Positions 52,847 through 63,582 are shown, counted from the stretch's first letter. The stretch: DNA of 64,000 bases from CAMCTV01 sp964420985 (GCA_964420985.1 CAYQUT010000001.1:62001-126000); one strand, 5' to 3'. The notes: a model not told the origin generated them from the sequence alone. A program made the numbers and translations.

Positions 52847-55800
52847 ATGAGAAACAAATATTACTTCTCTTTATTCATGTGTTTTTTTGCATGGATGATG
52901 TTCAACGGAGTGACGAGCAGCTCGGGCAAATCGGGCAAATCGGGAGCTCCGGGAGAGAGTACCTGTATTCAGTGTCACAGCACCAATACATTGAATGATC
53001 CATCGGGGTCCATTTCAATGAGTGTAGGCGGAGTGACCAATGGTCAATATACCGCAGGGCAAACTTATCAGGTGAGCGTGACGGTCTCAAAAATGGGACA
53101 GTCTCTTTTTGGTTTTAGTGTTTCGGCCCTTAATGCAGCTGGACAAAACGCGGGTTCATTGGTTGCCGGTACAGACAATCATGCAGAGCTTTCTTCAGAG
53201 TCAGGTACAAGTAGGAATTACATCACCCACAACTCCAATGGAGGCTTGGCCAATAATCAAAAAACTTTCACCTTTTCTTGGACGGCCCCTGCATCTGGCA
53301 ATGTGAATTTTTATTTTACGGGATTGGCGGCTAATAACAACGGCAGCAACACAGGGGATTATGTGTATTCCTCAAGCATGACCTTGTCACAATCAACGGT
53401 GGCGCAAACGCGTATTATTGCAGGTGAATATTTTTGGGGAACCATAGACCCTGGAGCGGGAACAGGAACGGCTTTCACAGCAACAGATGGCAATTTCAGC
53501 GATGTGATTGAATCCATTATTGCATCTGCCCAAACAGTCCCCAACTTATCCAGTCCTGTGCTATTGAATGTTCGCGTAAAGGATGTGAATAACAATTGGG
53601 GTCCGAGATTTAGAAAGGTAATTTTTTTAACGAGCAATACGCCCACAGCCAACAATGTTGCTGTGACACAAGGTGAATTCTTCTTTGGAAATACAGATCC
53701 CGGCCAAGGTAGTGCTACTCCATTGGTTGTCTTTGATGGCAACTGGGGTGAGGCTGTTGAGGCGGCTACTTCATTGAATACAGCATGGAGTTTAACCCCA
53801 GGATTGCATTTGTTCAATGTTCGTGCTAAAGACGGAAGCAATAAGTGGGGTCCATTGTTTAAGAAAACCATTTCTGTGCAAAGCGTTCCTTCTAGTCCGC
53901 GATTGTGTAAAATTCAATCTGCTGAATTTTTCTTTGGTACAACTGATCCAGGTCAAGGCAACGGAACCAATCTTTTGGTTTTGGATGACAATTGGTCCGA
54001 TGCGATTGAAACAGCGATCAGCAGTAACACTACTTGGAATTTAAGCAATGGATTGACCTTATTCAATGTTCGCGCAAAGGATGAAACCAATAAATGGGGA
54101 CCTCTTTTCAAGAAAACATTGTCTATTCAAGGAACACCATCTTTCAGAAATTTAACGGTTCAAGCAGCAGAGTTTTTCTTTGGAACTTTTGATCCTGGGG
54201 CAGGTTCTGCAACGGCGATTCTTGCCTTTGATGGGGATTACAATGCCGCCATTGAACAGGCATTTGCAGATGATTATGCTTGGTCCATTACAGGAAATTC
54301 AGCATTGTTCAATATCCGATTTAAAGATGAGACCAACAAATGGGGCCCATTGTTCAAAAAGACGGTTTTTAGAAACGAAACCCCCAATGGTCGTACACTC
54401 AATATTACTTTTGCCGAATATTATTTTGGTGTCTTTGATCCAGGAGCAGGAAACGGATCCATCATCGTTGCATTTGATGGCAACTTTGATAACGCTGTAG
54501 AAACCTTATTGCGCAATCATTTAACCTGGGAGAATCAAAGTGGTTCGACGTTATTTAACATCAGGGCTAAAGATGGTACCAATAAATGGGGCCCTGTATT
54601 TAAGCGAACCATCTTCTTTAACGGTGCCAACCCCGCTGTTAATTTAATAACCGAAGGCGAGACAGTTTCTCGATGCCCAACTTTCCCTGTTACCCTGACC
54701 TATGCTGGTCCACAAGGATTTAATGTTACTTGGGAAAATGGTACTGTTGGAAATACAGTGACCTTCGTTCCTGAAGGCAGTGGTTATTTTTCCATGACGG
54801 CTCAATTGGGCAATGAATTTTTGTTTGATAGTATCTATGTCAATGTCTATGAATTACCGCCTGCAGTCGTTGATCCAACGGGAGAGATATTGGTTTGTCA
54901 ATCGAGCACTGTCTATTTGAACGTCAATACGGCGCCCAACTATACTTATCAATGGTATTTTAATGATGCTGTGATTCCTGGGTCTACGCAACCTACCATC
55001 CTCCCAACGGAAGTAGGTGCTTATAAAGTTTTGGTGACCAACACCACCACTACTTGTCAGCAGATGTCTCAACCCACAACGTTTTATCTAACCGCCCCCA
55101 TCTTCCCCTCTGGAACAGTGAGTACGGTTTGTAATCCCAATGGTGTGACATTAACCGCCCCAACCAGTCCTTCCAACACCTATCAATGGAAAAAGAACGG
55201 CGCCAACATATCAGGCGCGACAGGATCAACCTATTTGGCCACCACCCCCGGTAACTATCAGGTTACAGTCAACAGTGGATCTTGTGTTTCTACCTCGCCG
55301 GTTACAACAGTAACTTCCACCGGTACAACCGTTGTAGCAGCCATTGCGCCAAGTGGAACGCAGAATTTGTGTACGGGTCAAGTGTTGACTTTAAATGCAA
55401 CTACTGGTACGGGATATACTTTCCAGTGGAACAAGGATGGAGTAGCCATCAATGGTGCTACGCAATCATCCTACATTGCTGATTCACCGGGTGTTTATAC
55501 ATGCACCGTTTCTGCCAATGGATGTACATTGACTTCTAATGCAACAACCATCAATTTGGGTGATGCGGTAACACCTTCGGTCAGTATTGCGGCTGACAAC
55601 TCAACGGTTTGTTCAGGTACTACGGTGAACTTCACAGCCACTCCCACCAACGGTGGAACAACTCCCACCTACCAGTGGAAAAAGAATGGCGTGAACATCA
55701 ACGGCGCAACATCGGCTACGTATGCATTGGTAGCACCAGCGAATAATGATGTGATGACAGTGGTAATGACGAGCAACAACAGCTGCCAATCAACCAACAC

Positions 55801-58800
55801 ATCCAACAGTAACGCTGTTACGTTAACAGTGACCAATTCGGTTACTCCAACGGTATCGATTACTGCTGGCACAACGAGCATCTGCGCGGGTACTTCGGTT
55901 CAATTTACTTCAGCCATTACCAACGGAGGAGCAGCCCCAGGGTATCAATGGAAGAAGAACGGTGTAAACATCAGTGGAGCAACGTTGTCCTCTTATACAA
56001 CCAATGCTTTGGCGAATGGAGATGTTATTTCATTGCAATTATCGAGCAATGCTGCTTGTGTGAGCAGTGCCAATGCAACGAGCAATTCAATCACCATGAC
56101 TGTGAATGCAACGGTTACACCTAGCGTCTCTGTTTCAGCGGATAACACAACGGTTTGTGCAGGAGGCACGGTGACCTTTACCGCAACGCCCACCAACGGC
56201 GGAACAACGCCAACGTATCAATGGAAAAAGAATGGGGTCAATATCACCGGTGCAACGTCTGCCACCTATGCATTGACTTCACCTGCCAACAATGACGTGA
56301 TCAGTGTAACGATGACAAGCAATGCTGCTTGTACTTCGACAACCGTCGCGAGTAGCAATAATGTTACGATCACGGTTTCATCGAGCATTGTTCCTAGTGT
56401 GAGTATCGTCGCGGATGCCACAACGGTTTGTTCAGGCACTACGGTGAGCTTCACTGCCACTCCCACCAACGGTGGAACAACTCCCACCTACCAGTGGAAA
56501 AAGAATGGCGTGAACATCAACGGCGCAACATCGGCTACGTATGCATTGGTAGCACCAGCGAATAATGATGTGATGACAGTGGTAATGACGAGCAACAACA
56601 GCTGCCAATCAACCAACACATCCAACAGTAACGCTGTTACGTTAACAGTGACCAATTCGGTTACTCCAACGGTATCGATTACTGCTGGCACAACGAGCAT
56701 CTGCGCGGGTACTTCGGTTCAATTTACTTCAGCCATTACCAACGGAGGAGCAGCCCCAGGGTATCAATGGAAGAAGAACGGTGTAAACATCAGTGGAGCA
56801 ACGTTGTCCTCTTATACAACCAATGCTTTGGCGAATGGAGATGTTATTTCATTGCAATTATCGAGCAATGCTGCTTGTGTGAGCAGTGCCAATGCAACGA
56901 GCAATTCAATCACCATGACTGTGAATGCAACGGTTACACCTAGCGTCTCTGTTTCAGCGGATAACACAACGGTTTGTGCAGGAGGCACGGTGACCTTTAC
57001 CGCAACGCCCACCAACGGCGGAACAACGCCAACGTATCAATGGAAAAAGAATGGGGTCAATATCACCGGTGCAACGTCTGCCACCTATGCATTGACTTCA
57101 CCTGCCAACAATGACGTGATCAGTGTAACGATGACAAGCAATGCGGCTTGTACTTCGACAACGATTGTCAACAGCAATGCTGTGACTGTTGTAGTGAATC
57201 AGGGCGTTACCTATTATCAAGATGTAGATGGTGATGGATTTGGTAATACTTCAGTAACCAGTGTTCAATGTTCCTTGCCATCAGGTTATTCATCAACCGG
57301 AAACGATTGTGATGACAGCAACGCGAACGTTAACCCTGAAGCAACGGAAGTTTGTGCCAACGGTATTGATGATAACTGTTCAGGTTCAATAGATGAGAAT
57401 TGCAGTGTCTTGGGATGTACCGATCAAGAGGCTTGCAATTACAATCCTGCTGCAACCACCAATGACCAATCTTGTCAGTATCCTGAATTGTACTACAACT
57501 GTCAAGGCAATTGTATCAATGATACAGACAACGATGGCATTTGTAATGAATTGGAGATAGCCGGATGTTCAGACGATAATGCATGCAATTTCAATCCGGA
57601 TGCTACGGACAACGCTGGTTGTATTTATCCCGAGACAGGATACGATTGTCAAGGCACGTGCCTAGTGGATACAGATAACGATGGTGTTTGTGATCCATTT
57701 GAAGTGGCAGGTTGCATGGATGAGGCCGCTTGTAACTACGATGCCACTGCAACAGATGATGCCAATTGTACTTATCCTGATCAAGGTTATGATTGCGATG
57801 GCAATTGTTTGAATGACCAAGATGGTGATGGCGTTTGTGATGCGTTTGAAATTTTGGGTTGCACCAATCCAAGTGCATGTAATTTCAATCCTGAGGCGAC
57901 GGATAACGATGGAAGTTGTGTTGCTGCACAACCTGAGACCTGTAATCAATTGGATGACGATTGTGATGGAGTAGTCGACAATGGAATAGAGTATGTAGAT
58001 TACTATTTGGACAATGATGGTGATGGATTTGGAGACCAGTTCATGGAAAATACCTGTGCTGTAGTGACCAATCCTGCTTGGGTATCCCAGTCCGGGGATT
58101 GTCAAGATGACAATGCCACCGTATATCCTACACAATTGGAGGCGTGCAATAACTTGGATGATAACTGTAATGGTCAAGTAGATGAGGGTGTTTCTCCAGG
58201 AAGCATTCAAGCGGTAACGGCCATTACCAATGCTTATCCAACGTGTACCGGAAATGGTTTGAAAGCAGCTGATTTTTCAATCGGGTCGGATTCGCCCATC
58301 ACAGCGGGTACAGGTACTGATCTTTGGTATGCATTCACAGCTCAGCACACTTCATTCCGAGCTGGATTGAGTGCTGCCTATGGAGACAATGCCATTGAGT
58401 TGTATGTTCAACAGGGCAATTGCATGGTGTTGTTGGATACAGAGCATGAAGTAACCACTGGGAATCAAATCTTGTACAATGACGAGTTGAATATTGGTAC
58501 AACTTATTATGTAGCTTGTAGACACTTCTCTGGTGCCAATAATCCCAGTGCGAAGATGTGTTTTAATCACTTTGTAGGAAGTACTTGTGATCACTATTAC
58601 AGTAACAATACAGGGATTTACAATACTGTTTGTACGGCCTTCAAGGCGGCATACAGAGCCAATGCTGCTCAGTACACTTTTGCTGTAGAAAGTGCCACTC
58701 AAAATGCACTCCCATTGACCATTACTCCGTGGTCTTATACGACAACCACTTCGAATAGTGTTGTGTCTCGTTTGGGAATGATATTGCCAGTGAACAATAC

Positions 58801-59518
58801 CGGAACGGCCATCGTTTATGGAATGAAAGTAGGAGTGGTTTACGCCATGACGGATGCAGCAGGAAACAGTGAGAGTGTGATTGCTCCTGGCACTACGGCG
58901 TGTCAGACTACGTTGAACAGTGAGGCCACCATTTCTTTGCGCTCCGCGGATCGCTGTCCCACCTACAAAGCCATCAGCAGCAGTGTCAGTGTTGATAGAA
59001 CCGTTTGCGGTGCTCAACGTTATCAATGGGAGTTTACGCAAACTTTACCAACCGCTGGTGCTCCAGTGACAGTATTGGGAGGATTGTACAGTGCCGTGTT
59101 GTTCTTGAACAATGTACCTGGTATTGCTGCAGGCAGAACATACAATGTTCGTGTTCGTGCACAACACAGTTCAGGTTTGTTTGGCGAATGGGGAACAACA
59201 CAATGTTTGCGCACTTCAGGAACAGGCATGGCCATGTTGGATACAGAAGAGGCCGTTGCTGCGCTGTTGAATCAAACGGAAAATGATTTTGCCATTTATC
59301 CCAATCCTTCCGCCAATGGACAGTTTACTTTGGTATGGAAGACCAGTTCAGAGCGTGATTTGAACATGAAAGTTTGGGATCTATCGGGCAAATTGGTTGC
59401 CGCTCAAACAGAAAACATGGACGGACAAATATGGGAAAGCAAACCATTGGATTTGGCCAACGGCATTTATGTTGTAGAGGTCAATGGTCAAAGGCAACGT
59501 TGGGTGATTGCCCAATAG
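52847..59518 (+). CDS. Giant multi-domain T9SS surface protein (2223 aa)
   Basis: Signal peptide, then a choice-of-anchor-V/Reelin-like domain (~22-185) with a CxxCH motif (Cys40, Cys43, His44). Residues ~189-592 carry five ~80-residue repeats (AEFFFGTTDPGQG ... LFNVRAKDETNKWGPLFKKT). Ig-like domains follow, including six ~91-residue units at ~906-1448 (YQWKKNGVNI), two blocks of which are near-identical. Then come calcium-binding MopE-like segments (DVDGDGFGN, GIDDNC), four GCTDxxACNYNP-type Cys-rich repeats, and a module with YQWEFTQTLP shared with the next gene. The end is a sorting domain (FAIYPNPSANGQFTLVW). Likely a long surface adhesin or structural protein. Confidence 0.9.
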   Translation: MRNKYYFSLFMCFFAWMMFNGVTSSSGKSGKSGAPGESTCIQCHSTNTLNDPSGSISMSVGGVTNGQYTAGQTYQVSVTVSKMGQSLFGFSVSALNAAGQNAGSLVAGTDNHAELSSESGTSRNYITHNSNGGLANNQKTFTFSWTAPASGNVNFYFTGLAANNNGSNTGDYVYSSSMTLSQSTVAQTRIIAGEYFWGTIDPGAGTGTAFTATDGNFSDVIESIIASAQTVPNLSSPVLLNVRVKDVNNNWGPRFRKVIFLTSNTPTANNVAVTQGEFFFGNTDPGQGSATPLVVFDGNWGEAVEAATSLNTAWSLTPGLHLFNVRAKDGSNKWGPLFKKTISVQSVPSSPRLCKIQSAEFFFGTTDPGQGNGTNLLVLDDNWSDAIETAISSNTTWNLSNGLTLFNVRAKDETNKWGPLFKKTLSIQGTPSFRNLTVQAAEFFFGTFDPGAGSATAILAFDGDYNAAIEQAFADDYAWSITGNSALFNIRFKDETNKWGPLFKKTVFRNETPNGRTLNITFAEYYFGVFDPGAGNGSIIVAFDGNFDNAVETLLRNHLTWENQSGSTLFNIRAKDGTNKWGPVFKRTIFFNGANPAVNLITEGETVSRCPTFPVTLTYAGPQGFNVTWENGTVGNTVTFVPEGSGYFSMTAQLGNEFLFDSIYVNVYELPPAVVDPTGEILVCQSSTVYLNVNTAPNYTYQWYFNDAVIPGSTQPTILPTEVGAYKVLVTNTTTTCQQMSQPTTFYLTAPIFPSGTVSTVCNPNGVTLTAPTSPSNTYQWKKNGANISGATGSTYLATTPGNYQVTVNSGSCVSTSPVTTVTSTGTTVVAAIAPSGTQNLCTGQVLTLNATTGTGYTFQWNKDGVAINGATQSSYIADSPGVYTCTVSANGCTLTSNATTINLGDAVTPSVSIAADNSTVCSGTTVNFTATPTNGGTTPTYQWKKNGVNINGATSATYALVAPANNDVMTVVMTSNNSCQSTNTSNSNAVTLTVTNSVTPTVSITAGTTSICAGTSVQFTSAITNGGAAPGYQWKKNGVNISGATLSSYTTNALANGDVISLQLSSNAACVSSANATSNSITMTVNATVTPSVSVSADNTTVCAGGTVTFTATPTNGGTTPTYQWKKNGVNITGATSATYALTSPANNDVISVTMTSNAACTSTTVASSNNVTITVSSSIVPSVSIVADATTVCSGTTVSFTATPTNGGTTPTYQWKKNGVNINGATSATYALVAPANNDVMTVVMTSNNSCQSTNTSNSNAVTLTVTNSVTPTVSITAGTTSICAGTSVQFTSAITNGGAAPGYQWKKNGVNISGATLSSYTTNALANGDVISLQLSSNAACVSSANATSNSITMTVNATVTPSVSVSADNTTVCAGGTVTFTATPTNGGTTPTYQWKKNGVNITGATSATYALTSPANNDVISVTMTSNAACTSTTIVNSNAVTVVVNQGVTYYQDVDGDGFGNTSVTSVQCSLPSGYSSTGNDCDDSNANVNPEATEVCANGIDDNCSGSIDENCSVLGCTDQEACNYNPAATTNDQSCQYPELYYNCQGNCINDTDNDGICNELEIAGCSDDNACNFNPDATDNAGCIYPETGYDCQGTCLVDTDNDGVCDPFEVAGCMDEAACNYDATATDDANCTYPDQGYDCDGNCLNDQDGDGVCDAFEILGCTNPSACNFNPEATDNDGSCVAAQPETCNQLDDDCDGVVDNGIEYVDYYLDNDGDGFGDQFMENTCAVVTNPAWVSQSGDCQDDNATVYPTQLEACNNLDDNCNGQVDEGVSPGSIQAVTAITNAYPTCTGNGLKAADFSIGSDSPITAGTGTDLWYAFTAQHTSFRAGLSAAYGDNAIELYVQQGNCMVLLDTEHEVTTGNQILYNDELNIGTTYYVACRHFSGANNPSAKMCFNHFVGSTCDHYYSNNTGIYNTVCTAFKAAYRANAAQYTFAVESATQNALPLTITPWSYTTTTSNSVVSRLGMILPVNNTGTAIVYGMKVGVVYAMTDAAGNSESVIAPGTTACQTTLNSEATISLRSADRCPTYKAISSSVSVDRTVCGAQRYQWEFTQTLPTAGAPVTVLGGLYSAVLFLNNVPGIAAGRTYNVRVRAQHSSGLFGEWGTTQCLRTSGTGMAMLDTEEAVAALLNQTENDFAIYPNPSANGQFTLVWKTSSERDLNMKVWDLSGKLVAAQTENMDGQIWESKPLDLANGIYVVEVNGQRQRWVIAQ
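53412..54621 (+). repeat. Five diverged ~80-residue coding repeats
   Basis: Each unit of ~240 bases encodes a GE(Y/F)F(W/F)GxxDPGxGxxT opening and an LFN(V/I)R(A/F)KDxxNKWGPLFK end. The units differ enough in DNA to be old. They lie within the 2223-residue protein and give it a regular rod-like segment. Confidence 0.8.
55637..57144 (+). repeat. Recent 819-base tandem duplication inside the giant surface gene
   Basis: 55637-56325 and 56456-57144 appear identical over 689 bases, at an offset of exactly 819 bases (273 codons = three 91-residue Ig-like domains). The first mismatch on the right is at 56326/57145. The offset is in frame, so the protein gains three domains. The near-absence of change implies a recent duplication or ongoing gene conversion. 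An assembly error in such a repeat is also possible. Confidence 0.9.
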
Positions 59519-59536
59519 TTTTCTCAAAATAATATG

Positions 59537-59570
59537 AAAATGGCCGCTATTAAAGCGGCCATTTTTCTTT
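59537..59570 (+). terminator. Intrinsic terminator after the 2223-aa gene
   Basis: TGGCCGCT (59541-59548) pairs with AGCGGCCA (59554-59561) over a 5-base loop, with a preceding A run and a following TTTTTCTTT. It starts 19 bases after the stop codon. Confidence 0.93.
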
Positions 59571-59661
59571 TCATTCGGACAAAGTGTATTTTTAACACAA
59601 TCTTAGTGTGTGTTTTACACTTTTTATTATATTCGTGTTAACTAAACAAAACCTATTTAAC

Positions 59662-62600
59662 ATGAGAACAAATAAAAAGTCCTGGATTTGGACGCTTTTA
59701 TTGGCTCTTCTTTTCTCGGGAGGGCTCAATGCGCAAAGCATTGGATTGGTGGGTGATTTCACGGGTTGGGGTTCAAGCCCTGACGTTGCGATGAACACCA
59801 CAGACAACGTTTCATTCACGCTTAACAACTACACTTTTGCATCCAATGCTGTGCTGAAGTTTAGGCAAGATTCCAATTGGGCCACCAATTGGGGAGGCTC
59901 TTTTCCTTCTGGAACAGGAGCACCAGGTGGATCAGACATTTCTGTTCCTGCCGGTACTTACAATATCAGTTTCAATCTGAGCACCTTGGCGTATTCTTTT
60001 AATACAACAGTTTCTACATTGAATATTGGTATCGTAGGAGAATTGACCAATTGGGGCAGTGATCCAGATATTGCAATGACTTCTACGGACGGAGTGACCT
60101 ATTATAAATACGATTACACTTTCCCTGCCGGAGATGTGAAATTTAGACAAGACAATGCTTGGAGCAACAGTTGGGGTGACGCAGCTTTCCCATCAGGAAC
60201 TGCTTCAGTAGGTGGTCCTAATATCCCTGTTACTGCAGGAAGATATGATGTGAGTTTCAATATCAATACTTTGGCTTATGCATTCAACACCATGTCTGTA
60301 TCCATCATTGGTAGCGGCGCTGCGGGTTGGACTACAGATTTAAACATGACCACCACCAACGGAGTGAATTATACCTATAACGGAATCACTTTGACCAATG
60401 GTGAGGTGAAATTCAGAAAGACCGGTGATTGGGGAACAAGTTGGGGAAGTACCTCTTTTCCTGCTGGTGTTGCTTCAAGTGGAGGTCCAAATATTCCAAC
60501 GACTGCTGGAACTTACAATGTTACTTTTAACCGAGTAACAGGTGCCTTTGCTTTCCAAGATCCCAATGCGGGTATCGTTACCATCAATGGTACGGCTAAT
60601 AATACCGGTGCTGCTATCCAAATGATTACTACAGATAATACCAATTACTCTTTGACCGATCAGGAATTGGTGGCTGGTGATATTGCTTTTTATACCAACA
60701 ATACCAATTATTCAAGTGCTGATTTTCCTGCTGGAACAGGAACTGCAGGCAGCACAACAATGATTCCAGCTGTAGCGGGTCATTATAATATTACATTCAA
60801 TGCATCAACCTTTGCCTACAACTTTGCTTACACTCCCATCTCATTGATTGGCGATGGAGCCTCAGGTTGGGGAACAGATATTCAGATGACTTCTACCGAC
60901 GGCGGAAACAACTACACATTGACCAACCAATTTTTGTCAACGGGTTATGTGAAATTCCGTGCCAACAGCGCATGGTCAACCAGTTGGGGAAGCACCGCTT
61001 GGCCTAACGGTACTGGTACTTTGGGCGGAGATAATATTCCAACTTCTCCAGGTACCTATGATATTACTTTCAACAGAAACACTGGTGCTTACACCTTTAC
61101 TTTGGTGGCCACCAATTATGACAACATTGGTTTGATTGGCAACTTTAATAGTTGGGCAGCCAGTGTTCCGTTGGTGACACCTGATGGCATTACTTACACA
61201 TTATCTGATTATCATTTTACTGCAGGTGGTTTAAAATTCCGTTTGAATGATGCTTGGGATACCAATTGGGGAGGAACAACATTCCCTTCTGGTGACGCAG
61301 TGCAAAATGGAGATAATATCCCATCTACAACTGGATATTACACAGTTACTTTTGTGAACAACACGACACCCAAAACCTACAACTTTGTTCAGTCTACGGT
61401 TTCTATCATTGGTGACGCGGCTTCAGGTTGGTCTACGGACATTCCAATGACATCAACAGATGGAGGGGTTACATTTACTTTGAATAATTATACGTTGAAC
61501 AATGGACCATTGAAGTTCCGTGTGAACAATTCATGGGTGTTGAATTACGGAGGCGTATTTGCCGCTTCTGGTATTGCTGTTCCCAATGGTGGAAACTTCA
61601 ATATTACTGCTGGTAGCTACAATATTTCTTTCGACCGCACTACGGGTGCATTTGCTTTCGCACAAAATACGTACTATGCTGACGTAGATGGTGATGGTTA
61701 TGGAAATGAGTTTGCTCCACTTTTGGCGGCTACTCAGCCTGCGGGATACGTAACCAATTCATTGGATTGCAACGACAACACAGCGGCTATTTCACCTGAT
61801 GCAACAGAGGTTTGTAATGGTCAAGATGATAATTGTGATGACGCAACAGACGAAGGTTTTGCCACCAACAGTTATTATTCAGATTTAGACGGTGATGGTT
61901 ACGGTTCTGGGGCAGCTACCGTGGCATGTCAGTCTCCAGGTGCGGGTTATGTTACCAATGCATTGGATTGCGACGATGAAAATGATTTTGTCAATCCTGA
62001 AGGAGAAGAGGTTTGCGGCAACGGAATCGATGACGACTGTTTGAATGGTGATTTGGTTTGTCCAGTAGTAGGTCCAGCCTATGCAGTTGCAGTGGCCAAC
62101 ATTGGTCAATTTGGAACAGGTTCTCAGAGCACTACCTCCGTGAACTTGGTAACGGCAGGTGATTCTCCACAAAATACTGGCGCAGGTAACGATCGTTGGT
62201 ATAGCTTCACTGCCAGTGCCAATGCCATTCGCATTGCATTGAGTGGATCTACCACAGCAGGTGATGACAATGAAATTTCTATCTATGAAGGTCCTGCTGC
62301 AGTAGGCGCCATGATTCCTTTGGTTCAAGAGAATGATGTGCACCCTGGTGCGCAGGGCTTGGCAGCAGATGGTGGAAGTGAAACATTGTTGTACGATGGA
62401 TTAACACCTGGTCAACCTTATTTTATTTGTATCAGAAACACCAATGCTACACCGGGCATCAATAACATGGTGATTTCCTACTTGAATGGTAGTCAAACGG
62501 ACATTGGTGCTTACACCGGATTCACCAATAATTTTACATCAACTTGTCAAAACTTTAAAGTGAAATTCCGTGCCAATGCAACGGGTTACACCATCAAGCG

Positions 62601-63456
62601 TTGGGCAAGTACAGATGTTTCAGGTTCTCCAGCTTGGCAATATGCTATTCCAAATACAGGAACTACAGTAGCTTCTACTGTATGTCAATTGGGAAAAATT
62701 GCACCCGCCAATTTGGGCAGCAGTACAACTACAGTTTATGTCACTGTTGACGTAAATTACAACTTAAAGGATGCCTTTGGAAATTCAGTTCCCATGACGG
62801 CCAACGGAACAGTTGTTTCTTCATTCACCATGAGTCCAGAGCAGCCCTTGTTTGTTCGTACTGCCGATGCATGTCCAACTTACAAGAGCCCAACAACAGG
62901 AAGTGTGGCTACCAATCGTTCCGTATGTGGTACGTCACAATACCAATGGGAGTTTACACAATTGACGCCTATTTCTGGTCTACCTATTTTGGAGAATGGA
63001 CCTTTAGGAGGATCTAGGAATTTGGCTTTGTCGTTAGTGGATGGTATCGCTACTGGGCAAACGTATGATGTGAAGATTCGTTCAGTTCATGCAGATGCAA
63101 CGCAATCGGCTTTCAGCACTACCAGTTGTGTTAGAACCTTTGGTGCAGCAGGAATGCCAACCCTTGAGGATGGAGGAATTGTTTCTGAGCGTTCATTCAA
63201 TGGTGTTACCAGCAGCATTTACCCCAACCCCAATGCCGGAAACGATGTTGTTTTAAATGTCAACGGAATGGAAGGTGTGTTGCAAGTGAACATCACAGAT
63301 GCTACAGGAAAATTGATTCAACGCAATCAATGGATGGTAGAGGGGTCATTGACCACCAACATCAACTTTGAGCAAGTATTGAGCAATGGATTGTATTTGG
63401 TAGAATTGACCAATGGACAACAAAGCCAAACCATGCGTATGGTGGTGAATCGTTAA
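59662..63456 (+). CDS. SusE/SusF-like repeat T9SS surface protein
   Basis: 1264 residues from the ATG at 59662 (signal peptide through SGGLNAQS); a longer frame from 59608 adds a poor leader. Seven repeats of ~93 residues start with IGLVGDFTGWGSSPD-like strands and contain VKFRQDNAWSNSWGD and AGTYNISFN, resembling the starch-binding Ig-fold units of SusE/SusF and CBM-type domains. Two MopE/calcium segments (YYADVDGDGYGNE, NGQDDNCDDATDEG) follow, then a module with YQWEFTQLTP shared with the preceding gene, and a T9SS sorting domain (SSIYPNPNAGNDVVLNV). It may bind glycans at the surface. TATATTCG at 59628-59635 may be its -7 box. Confidence 0.88.
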   Translation: MRTNKKSWIWTLLLALLFSGGLNAQSIGLVGDFTGWGSSPDVAMNTTDNVSFTLNNYTFASNAVLKFRQDSNWATNWGGSFPSGTGAPGGSDISVPAGTYNISFNLSTLAYSFNTTVSTLNIGIVGELTNWGSDPDIAMTSTDGVTYYKYDYTFPAGDVKFRQDNAWSNSWGDAAFPSGTASVGGPNIPVTAGRYDVSFNINTLAYAFNTMSVSIIGSGAAGWTTDLNMTTTNGVNYTYNGITLTNGEVKFRKTGDWGTSWGSTSFPAGVASSGGPNIPTTAGTYNVTFNRVTGAFAFQDPNAGIVTINGTANNTGAAIQMITTDNTNYSLTDQELVAGDIAFYTNNTNYSSADFPAGTGTAGSTTMIPAVAGHYNITFNASTFAYNFAYTPISLIGDGASGWGTDIQMTSTDGGNNYTLTNQFLSTGYVKFRANSAWSTSWGSTAWPNGTGTLGGDNIPTSPGTYDITFNRNTGAYTFTLVATNYDNIGLIGNFNSWAASVPLVTPDGITYTLSDYHFTAGGLKFRLNDAWDTNWGGTTFPSGDAVQNGDNIPSTTGYYTVTFVNNTTPKTYNFVQSTVSIIGDAASGWSTDIPMTSTDGGVTFTLNNYTLNNGPLKFRVNNSWVLNYGGVFAASGIAVPNGGNFNITAGSYNISFDRTTGAFAFAQNTYYADVDGDGYGNEFAPLLAATQPAGYVTNSLDCNDNTAAISPDATEVCNGQDDNCDDATDEGFATNSYYSDLDGDGYGSGAATVACQSPGAGYVTNALDCDDENDFVNPEGEEVCGNGIDDDCLNGDLVCPVVGPAYAVAVANIGQFGTGSQSTTSVNLVTAGDSPQNTGAGNDRWYSFTASANAIRIALSGSTTAGDDNEISIYEGPAAVGAMIPLVQENDVHPGAQGLAADGGSETLLYDGLTPGQPYFICIRNTNATPGINNMVISYLNGSQTDIGAYTGFTNNFTSTCQNFKVKFRANATGYTIKRWASTDVSGSPAWQYAIPNTGTTVASTVCQLGKIAPANLGSSTTTVYVTVDVNYNLKDAFGNSVPMTANGTVVSSFTMSPEQPLFVRTADACPTYKSPTTGSVATNRSVCGTSQYQWEFTQLTPISGLPILENGPLGGSRNLALSLVDGIATGQTYDVKIRSVHADATQSAFSTTSCVRTFGAAGMPTLEDGGIVSERSFNGVTSSIYPNPNAGNDVVLNVNGMEGVLQVNITDATGKLIQRNQWMVEGSLTTNINFEQVLSNGLYLVELTNGQQSQTMRMVVNR

Positions 63457-63475
63457 GATTAAAAATACATTTTGA

Positions 63476-63511
63476 TAAAACCCCTGTCGAGAGATGGGGG
63501 TTTTTGTTTTA
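63476..63511 (+). terminator. Intrinsic terminator after the SusE/SusF-like gene
   Basis: AAAACCCC (63477-63484) pairs with GGGGTTTT (63497-63504) around a loop of about 12 bases, followed by TGTTTT. It lies 20 bases after the stop codon. Confidence 0.82.
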
Positions 63512-63582
63512 TATAAATTACTCCTTTTGGAGTATTTTTTATTTAGTAGGTATCCATCATTTTTGGAGTAAATCTAATTGCG

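Noticed and set aside
55669..57015. Minus-strand open frames repeated at an 819-base offset
   Set aside because: They are antisense shadows of the duplicated Ig-like domains of the plus-strand gene.
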